NCBI GenBank assembly: GCA_002914845.1
Contig: JXTC01000110.1
Coordinates: 407,298-471,297, forward strand
From: Trema orientale
Taxonomy: Eukaryota; Streptophyta; Magnoliopsida; Rosales; Cannabaceae
DNA: 64,000 bases
Direction of reading: 5' to 3'
A program made the position numbers and the translations under genes. Below are positions 42,421-52,508 of the stretch, piece after piece. Within the stretch, counting starts at the first letter, position 1. Each line of letters begins with the position of its first letter. Below the pieces are notes generated by a model. That model worked only from the letters and a program-made list of their open reading frames with translations, was not told where the DNA came from and made no database searches.

Positions 42421-42805
42421 CTATTATTACCTTTTGTTTTCAGCATTAATTTCTTTGGTTTTTTTTTTTAATAAGTAGTTTTTATATCATCGGTGCTTCA
42501 TCAAATACTAAATTAGTAGTTTTAGTTTTCCTTTTTACAAAATAAATTAAAATGCTATACATATTAGGGATAGCAAATGCAATGAGTTCAGACATATATA
42601 TAATGGAAAATTGTAATTGCATATCATCCGTAAATATTACATGGACTCAAACAACTCTACCTCTTTTTTTGGGTTTTTTTTTTTCCTTATTTTTTCTAGT
42701 TTCCCGTTTTTCTTTGGAATAATTTAGCCCTTAATATATGTAAGTAAAATATGTAAGGTGTCGAATTTTATGACTTATGAACAAGCATTGGAGATTTGCC
42801 GTTTC

Positions 42806-43559
42806 ACATCATAACTAAAAAATAATTTTTTATTTTTAAAATAAAAAATTATTTTCTGAGAACAAGTAAAAGTGTTTGGCATTGTTTTCTACGAACAGTT
42901 TTTTAAAAACAGAGTTAAAAAAAAATAAAAAATTGAACAACAAAATGTTGTTTTCAAAGTGTTTTATTAACTTTTTCCTTTCCAAAAAAAAAACTCTCAA
43001 TCCTCATTTCCTCTTCTCATTCTGTTTCATTATTTTCTCTCTCCTCATTTTATCCCATCATTTTCTTTCTAATTATTTTCCATCCTTTCATTTTTTTAAT
43101 CACATTATCTCTCCTCATTCTCTATTGTTACTTTCTTTTTTTTATAGCTTTCTTTTTCTTTATTTTCTGTCCTGATACATTCTTATCACTTTCTCTCTCT
43201 TATGTGTTTTCATTAGTTTTTCTCTCTTCTATCTTTCGTAATACTTTTTATTTCCTCATTTTTTCTTATCACTTTCTTTCTTATTATTATTTTTTATTAC
43301 CTTTTCTTTTATGATTTTCTCTCTCATCACTCCCTTTCTTGAATTTATCTCGTCACTCCCTCTTGACTTTTTCTCTTAAAATATTTTTTTAAATACAAAT
43401 ATGATTTTTTATATTTATCTAATTTTTTTCCTAAAAAATATTTTTGAAAACATTTGCCAAACACCCATTGTTTTTTGAAAACATTATAAAATAATTTTTG
43501 TTCTCATTTCTGAAAACACAACTCTGAAAACAAAAAATAAAAAAAATACCAAATAGGCC
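42806..43559. mobile_element. PIF/Harbinger-like element, second copy (inverted)
   Basis: Reverse-orientation relative of 20116-21064. The right end ATACCAAATAGGCCC matches the GGGCCTGTTTGG terminus, and the CATCATAACTAAAAAATA and CTGAGAACAAGTAAxxGTGTTTGxCATTG blocks match the other end. The core is the complementary CT-rich array (CTCTCTCATCACTTTC-like). The extreme left terminus is degraded, and no target duplication was recognised. Confidence 0.68.
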
Positions 43560-43668
43560 CTATTTTCTTATTCCCAGTTGTCTTAGTGTTCTCCAAAATC
43601 AAGTGATTGATTTCTATTTTCTTTTTCGAATTCATGTGAATCAATGGGATTTTAGATGTATTATATTT

Positions 43669-45251
43669 TGAAAGATTCAAGATTGCAGATACACTAATTT
43701 TTTAGTTTTATTTTTCAAAATAAACAAACATAAAATCTGGTTCTCGGTATTGTTGCAACAATGAGATGAATTGTACTGCTATTGCAACAGTAGATTGCAT
43801 TGTTGTTGTTGCAGCACTGAAATATTGAATGTGTGCTATAAGAAAAATAATCACAATAATAAAATTAAAAGAAAATAAATGACATTAGAGATTTTTATAT
43901 GATTTAGTTATTTTTCAATAACCTACTCCATAGGGCTCCACATAGAGAAAGAAACATAATAGTAATAATATTTAAAGTACAAACTTAATGACTTAATAAA
44001 AAATAGACTCCTCTAATCTTGATGCACAGTGTAAGACTCTACCACCAATATGTTCAGTGAGCCCTACTCATCTTACTTAACTCCACACTCTTGAACTCCC
44101 TTCAACAGCTAGATCAATCTTCTCTACTATAGCCTGCTTTCAGTTCTACACCTAGGAATCTCTCGTAAGTACTAGAACTTATCTTCTCCTAAAGAATACC
44201 TAGCCCTTCTCCTAAAGAACTCTTACAATCTCAGGTACAAAAAAAAAAAAAATCTCTTAGCGATAACATTCTAAGAACTCTCAAGGCTCACAAATGGTTA
44301 TAGAATAAACTCTATGCCTTATAATAAAAAAGCTTTTATGTAGTAGATTTTTCTCTTTTTGAGTACATAAAAATCTTTTGAACTTGCTGAGCTTTTATAG
44401 ATGAATTTCAGTCCCTCTCCATGTTTTCTGTAGTGTATAAAGACTAAAATAAAAGTTAGAAATTATTAAAGAATAAATCAAAAAACTTTCCAAAAATGTA
44501 ACCTGCCAGAAAATTGCTGCAACAACTTTCTGCATAGTTACCAGAAACACGTCCATGTGCATTAGGAAGTAATCTCCACAATTTTGGCCTTTCTTAATCA
44601 GCTGAAATCACTCTTTTATACCTTAAAATACTTTCCTTAAAGACAAGGATTGATTTCACAATTAATTAGAGTCAATCAATTCAATCAAGAGAACTTTTCT
44701 TAAACAGACAGATCTGTCGCAATAGATAAGATCAACAGATCTGGACAGATCTGACAACTCATCATTAAATTAAAAAGAAATCAATTTAATTTAATGAGAT
44801 AAATAATTAGTACAAGATATGGACAAAAATAAAACTTAATTACCTCAGAAAATTACCTAGCAATAAAGATTAATCGTTGAAATAGATAAGGTAAGAATGA
44901 ATCAATTAAATCAAGAGATAAATTAAGCTTTATATGGAAATCAATCAATGATAAGATTAAATCCTTATCTCAATCACTCAAGACAGCTAGTAACAAAAAT
45001 CCATCAGAATAAAATCCTATTATCCTTCTAGAAACAATGGATATGGAAATTAAGCTTGAGAAGAAAAGAGTGAAAAGTTTCGAAAAATGGATTCTGCTTA
45101 TAGCAGAATTTGTTGTAAGTAGGATAGAGAACTTGTATAATAAGTTATTACAATAATAGCAAACCTGTAGTAATAATTTTGTTACTTAAAATCACAATAA
45201 CTTGATTTTGAAGTTTTTACCTTTTAGAATGCCAAAACCTTGATCCTAACA
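43669..45251 (-). repeat. 3' LTR of the deleted Copia element
   Basis: 1583 bp, aligned with 49319-50862 over its whole length with roughly 10% difference and small indels by eye. It contains several TGTTGCAACA-type palindromes. Confidence 0.85.
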
Positions 45252-46682
45252 ATCTCCCTTTTTGGTTTCTTTTTGGCAAGATCAATTATAAAAACCTGAC
45301 ACAAAAATTCAAGTTTGAAAACCAGTACAAACACATGATTAATTTCCATAAACATATTGCTTCCCCTATCAAACATAATCACATATCAAAAATTCAACAA
45401 GAGCATTAGAGCAAAATGACTCCCCCCGAAAAAAAACCAACCAATCAGTTTTTGTTTTTATCTCCCTCTTTCTGTCAAAAGAGAGCTAAAGACATCAAAA
45501 GTCACAACAAACTGATTCATCAGGTGCAATTGTTGTTGCAACAGTAGCTAGTGCTGATACTGTTATTGCAACTGCAGAGACTTCTGTATTAAGAGTAGAT
45601 TTCTCCCCCTTAATCATACCATCTTTGCTTTCAATAAGCTTTCTCCCGGTGTTTTCACCATTGTGAAAGATGAAACTATAAAGCTACAAAAACAATGTAA
45701 AAGAGAGAAAGAGAGAAAAAGTTGTATAGAAAGAAAAAGAATGAGAGAACTCTTAGCCAACAGAAACAAGGGTTATGATTTGATGAAAATCAATTTCACA
45801 TCATATATGCACAAAACCGTAAAAAATGATTTCAGAAAACTGAAAAAATTCGAAAGATTCTTGCTAAAACTAAAACGAAAAGCTATGGATATTGTTGAAA
45901 CAGTATGATCATCTTGTCAAATTTTTGAAAAAAAAAATTACCCTATTTTTTTTTTGAAAAACGAAGAGAAATATCTAGCCAAGAAATGATAAAAATCCCC
46001 AATATTTTTAAATGGAATAAACTTAAAATCAAAGAATTAGTATATTTATTGTAAACATAAAAATGATTCTAAAATTAAATCAATTCTAAAATTCTTGTCA
46101 AATTATTTTTCTGAATTATAGGACTTACTGAAACAGTTGGATTGTATAATGACTAACAAATCTTTTTCTTGTTCTCATGAAATTTTCTTTCACTTTTCAC
46201 ATATAGTAAATGTTGCTGCATCTAATTTTTTTTAATTGTCTTCAGCATGTTGATTCCCACATAAATAATAGCATTCACTCTAGTCATTGAGGTAGCTATT
46301 TTCATGCGGTAGATTATCCTCTACATATTTTGTGATACATAGGCCCAAATCACTTATGGACGGCTTTCACTCTTCAGTGCTAGTTAACTTTTTCTGTTTT
46401 CGATGCCTGTAAATACAATATTTTCAATACAAGGGATCAATCAAATATTTGTCAGTCAAAATCTAATCTAGATTATTCAATTTATCCTATGCAACGAGAA
46501 ATTCAAATAACAAGAATCTCAAAATCAATCTAATTAAACAATCAAATTTATGAAAAGAATAAATTAACTCTTTCTAAGATCTTAAGATTTCTCCAAAAAA
46601 ATACAGGGATAATTCATGCAATTCTCGACCAGAATAAATTTAAAAAAAAAAGGAACAAATTCTCAAATCTTTCTTTAGGAAA

Positions 46683-46805
46683 TCAAAACCTCACAAAATC
46701 AAGGGCTTTATTAAATATATCAGTAAGCTGTCTTTCTATTTCCACAAAATCCAAAGCAATTGTCTTGGATTCAACTAAAATCCTGATGAAATGATTGACA
46801 AAAAC
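46683..46805 (-). pseudogene. Remnant of Copia RNase H C-terminus
   Basis: The minus strand reads HFIRILVESKTIALDF, then QLTDIFNKALDFVRF and a stop, the characteristic C-terminal end of Copia pol. It is the only pol sequence left downstream of the internal deletion. Confidence 0.8.
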
Positions 46806-46874
46806 CTGAACTCTAGATTGAGAAGTAGAAACAAATTACAAAATTTTATCCTTACAAATTTGAGCAATGATAAA

Positions 46875-47285
46875 TCAAAGAACAAAATGTTTAATAAAAA
46901 TGTATTTTGTCCACTCCCCTCTTTTGTAGTCTCTCTCAATCAGCAAATTGGTCAATCTTTTACTATTCATAATCTCACGAGCCTTCTTCTGAGGTAAGCA
47001 ATTATCCAAAGATCTATACCATTCCAAAATGCACTTACCTGAAGTGTCCAGAAGTTGATACTTTTCATTGGTGAACCTAACATGGAAGTTTAAATCACAC
47101 AATTGACTTATACTAATTAAATTAGCGTTAAGTCCCTCCACATGCATAGCCTCTTTTAGCTTTGGAAAACCTTCAATTTCAAGAGTTCCTTTACCAAGTA
47201 CTCTTTCTTTGACTCTATTACAAAAGGTTATCATACCATCAAAATCATGTTTGTAGTTTGTCAGGATAGACTTGCCAAATGTCAT
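46875..47285 (-). pseudogene. Copia protease/pre-integrase remnant
   Basis: The minus-strand frame contains FTNEKYQLLDTSGKCILEW, preceded by GLNANLISISQLCDLNFHV and VLGKGTLEIEGFPKL. These are blocks between the protease and the integrase zinc region in this Copia group. The region just upstream (about 47290-47340) has stops and should hold the protease active site. It ends where the internal deletion begins. Confidence 0.78.
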
Positions 47286-47335
47286 ATGCGTGGAACAACT
47301 ACTATCAGAATACTACAAGTTAGTAGTACTAGTTC

Positions 47336-48256
47336 TCAGGCATGAAAGCGAAAAAAAAAACAATTAAGATCAGATTTCTTAACCCAAAATTTTTTGGTAT
47401 TATTTTTCAAATTAATTTTGGGTCTTGGTGTGTTTCTTAGAAGAGAACCCACAAATGAATTTTTAAAATAATTATTTTCCAGAAACTTTATTATTGTAAA
47501 ATATCTAGGTCTAATGTGACACTTGACTCCACAAAAATGACAAGTGAGTATGAATTTCTTACCTTTAATTGTTGTGGACAACTCTGTTGCTGTAACAGTA
47601 GGGACATGTTTTCTGTTTTCACCAAATTTTTGAGGTCTTGCTGTTATAACAGCAGGTGTGCCGAAAGGTGCTAAAATATTTTTTGATCTTACTGTTGCAA
47701 TAGCAGATGTACTGGCTAGAGCATAAACTGATTTTTCTCTCATAAAAATAATTTTTAATCCTGAACATTCACCATTAAAACCAAGTCCAGTAACATCAAT
47801 AAAAGATTTTTCAGGTGACAAAATAAGATCCGATTGAGAAGAACCAGAATTGAGTATTTTAAAAGATTTCCCAGTTCTATCAAGCTCAAAAGAAACTTCT
47901 TTCAATTTCTTATCTTTTTCATCAACTTGTAATTTTAATACTTTCAATCTTTTTACTGAATTTTCCTTAGAATTAAGTAACTCAGAATTGGAATTTACCA
48001 AGCTTCAATTTTCAGTACAAAGTCTTATCCATTGAGAGTACAATTTTTCATACGCCTCTCCAAGTGATTCCTCATCTACCTCTAAATCATCACTGTTGTC
48101 AAAACTAAATTTAGCTATGTTGTCCTCTGGTATTTCAAATTTTATTGCAACATCATTAATATCGGTAATATTGTTGTAACAAACAGTCTCTGTTGCAACG
48201 GAACCTACAACTTTCTGCAATTTCAAACATAAACTAGAAAATAAAGAGGTAGTCAA
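47336..48256 (-). pseudogene. Copia gag C-terminal/spacer region
   Basis: Two minus-strand frames (48256-48005 and 48001-47336), separated by a stop. The second has a Lys/Glu-rich coiled-coil-like stretch (LKVLKLQVDEKDKKLKEV), and further on a second zinc-knuckle-like CHFCGVKCHIRPRY. It joins gag to the protease region. Confidence 0.65.
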
Positions 48257-48369
48257 AGCAACATGATTACTTATATTGTTGGCATCTTCATCTTGGCTGC
48301 CATCAGACTCTTCATCACTCCATGGTATAGTACATGATTTTTTTTTTTAAGAGTGTTAGTACATTCGGT

Positions 48370-49245
48370 TTAGATATGACCGAATCCACCATGTTTCCTA
48401 TACTTAACACTCCTATTATTTAGAGAATCAAAAGATTTAGAGGAAGGATTACCTTTGGAGGATCTGGATGTGGAGGAATTAGGCTTCGATGACTTGCTGA
48501 CTTTCTTTAAGAAATTTTTTGTTAGTAGGGCAAGATCGTCACCTTCATCTTTTTCATTCTTTTGGATGGATTTGAAAACAACGGATTTCTCATTTCTTTT
48601 ATGTTTCAAAGTCATCTCAAAAGCACGGAGATAGCCCATCAGATCTTCTACCTTCATGGTATTAAGATTCTTGCTTTCTTCAATCGCAATGATCTTAGGC
48701 TGAAAACGATCTGAGAGTGACCTGACAATTTTTCTCACAATGACAACCTTAGGAATCTTTTCACCAAGAGCAAAAGACTCGTTAGCAATATCACAAAATT
48801 TTGTATAAAAATAAGAAAGTGAATCATCTTCTTCCATACGTAATTCTTTAAATCTAGTTGTAAGAGAAGTAAGTTTACTACGCTTTACATCAGTTGAGCC
48901 TTCAAAATGAGTTTGAAGGATTTCCCATACCTCTTTGGCCGTTTTACACGAAGAAATCAACTTGATTTGCTCTATATCACACCTATTAAAAATGGCATAT
49001 AGAGCCTTAGTATTATAATTTACTAGCAAGTCATCCTGGGGTGACCAATCAATTTCAGATTTCAATGTAATTGTACCATCGTCTCCTTTAATCACCGGAT
49101 GAGGCCAGCCAGTAAGAATTGATCTTCAAGCCTTAATGTCCAAGGCTCTAATGAACGCCTTCATCTTGATCTTCCAGTAAGGATAGTTGGTACAGTCCAA
49201 CAAGGGTAGACGTGAAGTTGAACCTTCTTCAGTCAAAACCGACAT
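48370..49245 (-). pseudogene. Copia gag (UBN2-type)
   Basis: Start ATG at 49245, then DCTNYPYWKIKMKAFIRAL; TGA at codon 40 (49128-49126) interrupts the frame where a tryptophan is usual. The rest continues with LYAIFNRCDIEQIKLISSC, AKEVWEILQTHFEG, RFKELRMEEDDSLSYFYTKF and VEDLMGYLRAFEM, a UBN2-type gag. A serine-rich linker leads to a degraded zinc knuckle (YRKHGGFGHI, then a stop). It is about 290 codons and non-functional. Confidence 0.85.
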
Positions 49246-49318
49246 TCCTATAAAAATGAATTAGAAACTTCCCAAAATCTCACTAAATAAATGTTAGTGA
49301 TTCCACTCTGATACCAAT

Positions 49319-50862
49319 TGAAAGATCCAAGATTGCAAGTATACCAAGTTTTTGGTTTTATTTTTCAAAGTAAACAAATATAAAAACTAATTGTCAGTGT
49401 TATTGCAACAATGAGATGAATTCTGCTACTGTTGCAACAGTAGATCTTATTGTTATTATTGTAACACTGAAGTATTGAACGTATGCTATAAGAAAAACAA
49501 TCATAATAATGAAATTAAAAGAAAATAAATAACACTAAAGATTTTTACATGGTTCAGTTATTTTTCAATAACCTACTCTATAGGGCCACGCTCAGAGAAA
49601 TAAACATATTAGGAATAATATTTAAAGTGCAAACATATGACTTGATGAAAAATAGACTCCCTCTAATCTTGATGCACTGTGTAGGACTCTAACACCAATA
49701 TGTTCAGCAAGCTTCACTCATCTTACTTAACTCCATGCTCTGAAAATCCCTTCAACAGCTGGATCAATCATCTCTGCTACCGCGTGCTTTCAGTTCTATA
49801 CCTAGGAATCCCTACTAAGTACTAGAATATATCTTCTCCTGAAGAACTCTTACAATCTCAGGTACAAAAAAAAATTTCTTAGAGATAACACTCTAAGAAC
49901 TCTCAAGGCTTACAAAATGGCTATAGAATACACTATGCCTTAGAATAAAAAAGCTCTCGTGTAGTAGATTTTTCTCTTTTTGAGTACATAAAAATCTCTT
50001 GGATTTGCTGAGCTTTTGTAGATGAATTTCAGTTCCTCTCTACGTCCTCTATAGTATGAGAAGTCCGAAATAAAAATTGGAAAGCATTAGAGAATAAATC
50101 AAAAAACTTTCCAAAAATGTAACCTGCCAACAACTTTCTACACAATTACGAGAAATACATTCATGTGCATTGGGAACTAATTTCCACGATTTTGGCTCTT
50201 CTTAATCAGCTAAAATTACTCTTTTATACCTGCAAAAACTTTTCTTAAAGACAAGGATTGATTTCACAATTAATTAGAGTCAATCAATTCAATCAAGAGA
50301 ACTTTCCTTAAACAGACAAGTCTGTTGCAATGGATAAGATCAGTAGATCTGGACAGATCTGACAGCTCACCATTAAATTAAAAAGAAATCAATTTAATTT
50401 AATGAAATAAATAATTAGCACCAGATATGGACGAAAATAAAACTTAATTACCTCAGAAAATTGCCCAACAATATAAAGATTAATAATTGAAATAGATAAG
50501 GCAAGAATCAATCAATTAAATCAAGAATTAAATTAAGCTTTAAATAGAAATCAATAAATGATAAGATTAAATCCTTATCTCAATCACCCAAGATAACTAG
50601 TCACGAAAATCTATTAGAATAAAATTATGCTATGCTTCTAGAAACAACAGATATGGAAATTAAGCTCAAGAAGGGAAGATTAAAAATTTTCCAAAAATGG
50701 ATTCTACTTACTGCAGAATCTATTGTAAGCAGTATAGAGAATCTGTTGGAACAAGTTATTGCAACAATTGCAGACCTGTAGTAATAACTTTGTTACTTAA
50801 AATCACAATAACTTGAGTTTAAAGTTTTTGTCTTTTAGAATGCCTAAACATTGATCGTAACA
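49319..50862 (-). repeat. 5' LTR of the deleted Copia element
   Basis: 1544 bp; on the minus strand it starts TGTTACGATCAATG and ends GATCTTTCA, directly before AT and the PBS. Confidence 0.85.
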
Positions 50863-50992
50863 TTCTTTTCTCCCCTTTTTTCGAAGGAAGATCCTAATAT
50901 TAGTGCGAGAACGAATGTGTTTAAAATGGATAAGGACAATGGTCTTTCTTGTACGTATGTGATCGGGTATATGAAAATAATACTTGATAAAA

Positions 50993-52508
50993 GGCCTGTT
51001 CAGTATAGCCGTGGCTTATTGAAGAATCACTTTTAGCGATGTTGAAAGAAAAATCAACTATGGCTTAAAGCAATATAGTGTTTGGTAAATTACAATTTTA
51101 AAAGTGCCGTAAGTTGAAAATGTACTATTATTGTGTTTGGTAAACTGCATGATGAATTGTTGTGTGAGTAGGAAATGATTGAAATAGACATTTAGTAAAA
51201 TTAATTGACTTCACTTATTTAACCAAAAAAATCTTTACATATCAAGTTTTGTTCCTTTTTTATTTTTTAGAAATTTTGATTTAAAAAAAGGCACAATTAA
51301 ATTTATACTTATTTTCTAACATAAGTTCAAAAAGATGATCATGAAATACAGATTATTAGTACTTTTAGTGTCAAATATTATTATACTCTCATTTCAAATA
51401 TATTTACATCAAAATAATTACTAATAATAATTGTAATTGATAATTAAAGTCCTTAAAGTATATATAGATATATATATTAAAAGTAAACGTTTATTAGAAA
51501 CAAATTATAGAAACTCATTTTTTTTCACTTTAAAACTGAATCGTGTACATTCTTCCACCCTAATAATCTTTTTGTAAATCTAACTTATTCTTCAAAGTGA
51601 TATTCTTGGGCTAATTTTAAATGTTTATTTTTGTCTAGATCGTGATCTAAACTATTCTACTCCTCTTTTAATCAAAAAGTTGAGGCAAATTACCCCCAAA
51701 AAAGGAAAGAAAATTCCATGTGCTAAATATTTTGGGAATCATTTAGTTTAACATGCAGTTTTTAATCTAAAGCTGACAAATTCCACAACCAAAAATAGAA
51801 AGAAAAAAGGCTCGATTCCTTGTACCAAAAAAATATATACTGATCTCTTTCTCTTTCTTTTTTTTTTTTGTTTTAAATTTTTCTATGGTGAATTTCATTT
51901 TAAAAGGGGTATTTAAGGGTTCCCAAGCGTTCAGATTCTTCTTCAACTTGGCCAAGCTGAGCTTGGACTTTGTCTCTAACCTCCATCCTCTTCCTCTCGA
52001 TCTCCTTCTCTTCGGCTCTGAAAGTCGAAAGATCTGACTTCGACATCTCTACGACTTCCCTAGAGAGATTGCTGTTGAAAGATAAAGAAAGCAAAGAGAA
52101 AGACGATTGAGAAAGAAGATGAAATCTCATAGTTTTTTATTGCATTTGGGTGTTGAAAAGGAGAAAAATTTTAATTGCAGATGGGAAAAGAACTGTGCAC
52201 CATAGGAAGAAGAAAGAGGAAAGAAAGACCTGTCTGTGGAGGGAGGGGGGGGGGAGGGGAGCAAACATTTGGTATTTTTCCAATTAAATGAGGACATTTT
52301 CATCATTATAATTCATTCATTAAAGTTTAGTTCGGATTCCCGTTTAATCTATCATCTAAAGCTGGCTTGGCCCAGATTCGGATTTTGGCTTTAACTTTTC
52401 ACAAAATTATTGAAAAATCTATTTTTGTTTTTTCACCAAACATAATTTGAACAAAAACTTTTGAAAAGAGTGTTTTTAGCTTTTTAAAAAGCTGTATCAA
52501 ACAGGGCC
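50993..52508. mobile_element. TIR-bounded segment carrying a gene fragment
   Basis: The left end, GGCCTGTTCAGTATAGC (50993), and the right end, whose reverse complement is GGCCCTGTTTGATACAGC (ending 52508), are imperfect inverted repeats. Both are followed by related AT-rich sequence with a GTGTTTGGTAAA/ATGTTTGGTGAAA motif. The ends resemble hAT or PIF/Harbinger non-autonomous elements. A clear target duplication is not visible, so the boundaries are provisional. The interior holds a piece of a DUF662-type gene at 51900-52130. Confidence 0.5.
51900..52130 (-). pseudogene. Fragment of a DUF662 (RAB6-interacting golgin-like) gene
   Basis: The minus strand encodes MSKSDLSTFRAEEKEIERKR followed by MEVRDKVQAQLGQVEEESER. 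I recognise this as the N-terminal coiled-coil region of plant DUF662/RAB6-interacting golgin-like proteins. After about 50 matching residues it departs into unrelated sequence (LGTLKYPF) and stops. The normal protein is about three times longer, so this is the first exon, with some 5' UTR-like sequence upstream, and no more. The position within a TIR-bounded segment suggests transposon capture. Confidence 0.65.

Larger units (their letters stand above)
43669..50862 (-). mobile_element. Internally deleted Copia element with 1.5-kb LTRs
   Basis: Minus-strand element of 7.2 kb. The LTRs are 43669-45251 (3' LTR) and 49319-50862 (5' LTR), both TG...CA. The PBS, TGGTATCAGAGTGG on the minus strand, is at 49316-49303. 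A purine-rich AAAAAGGGAGAT lies just before the 3' LTR (about 45262-45252). The interior keeps gag, a zinc-finger/spacer region, a protease to pre-integrase remnant, and the last about 40 codons of RNase H. Integrase, reverse transcriptase and most of RNase H are missing, joined across a point near 46810-46870. The large LTRs, long post-pol region (about 1.4 kb) and PBS variant suggest a SIRE/Maximus- or Tork-like group; that is inference. The outer flanks do not give an exact 5-bp duplication. Confidence 0.85.

Noticed and set aside
42876..43175. 99-codon Phe/Ser/Leu-rich ORF
   Set aside because: Translation of the pyrimidine-rich core of the PIF/Harbinger-like element.
45663..45908. 81-codon Lys/Glu/Arg-rich plus-strand ORF in the deleted Copia element
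   Set aside because: It lies antisense in the post-pol region with strong A-richness and no family match; no support for a real gene, although an envelope-like remnant on the minus strand of this region cannot be excluded.
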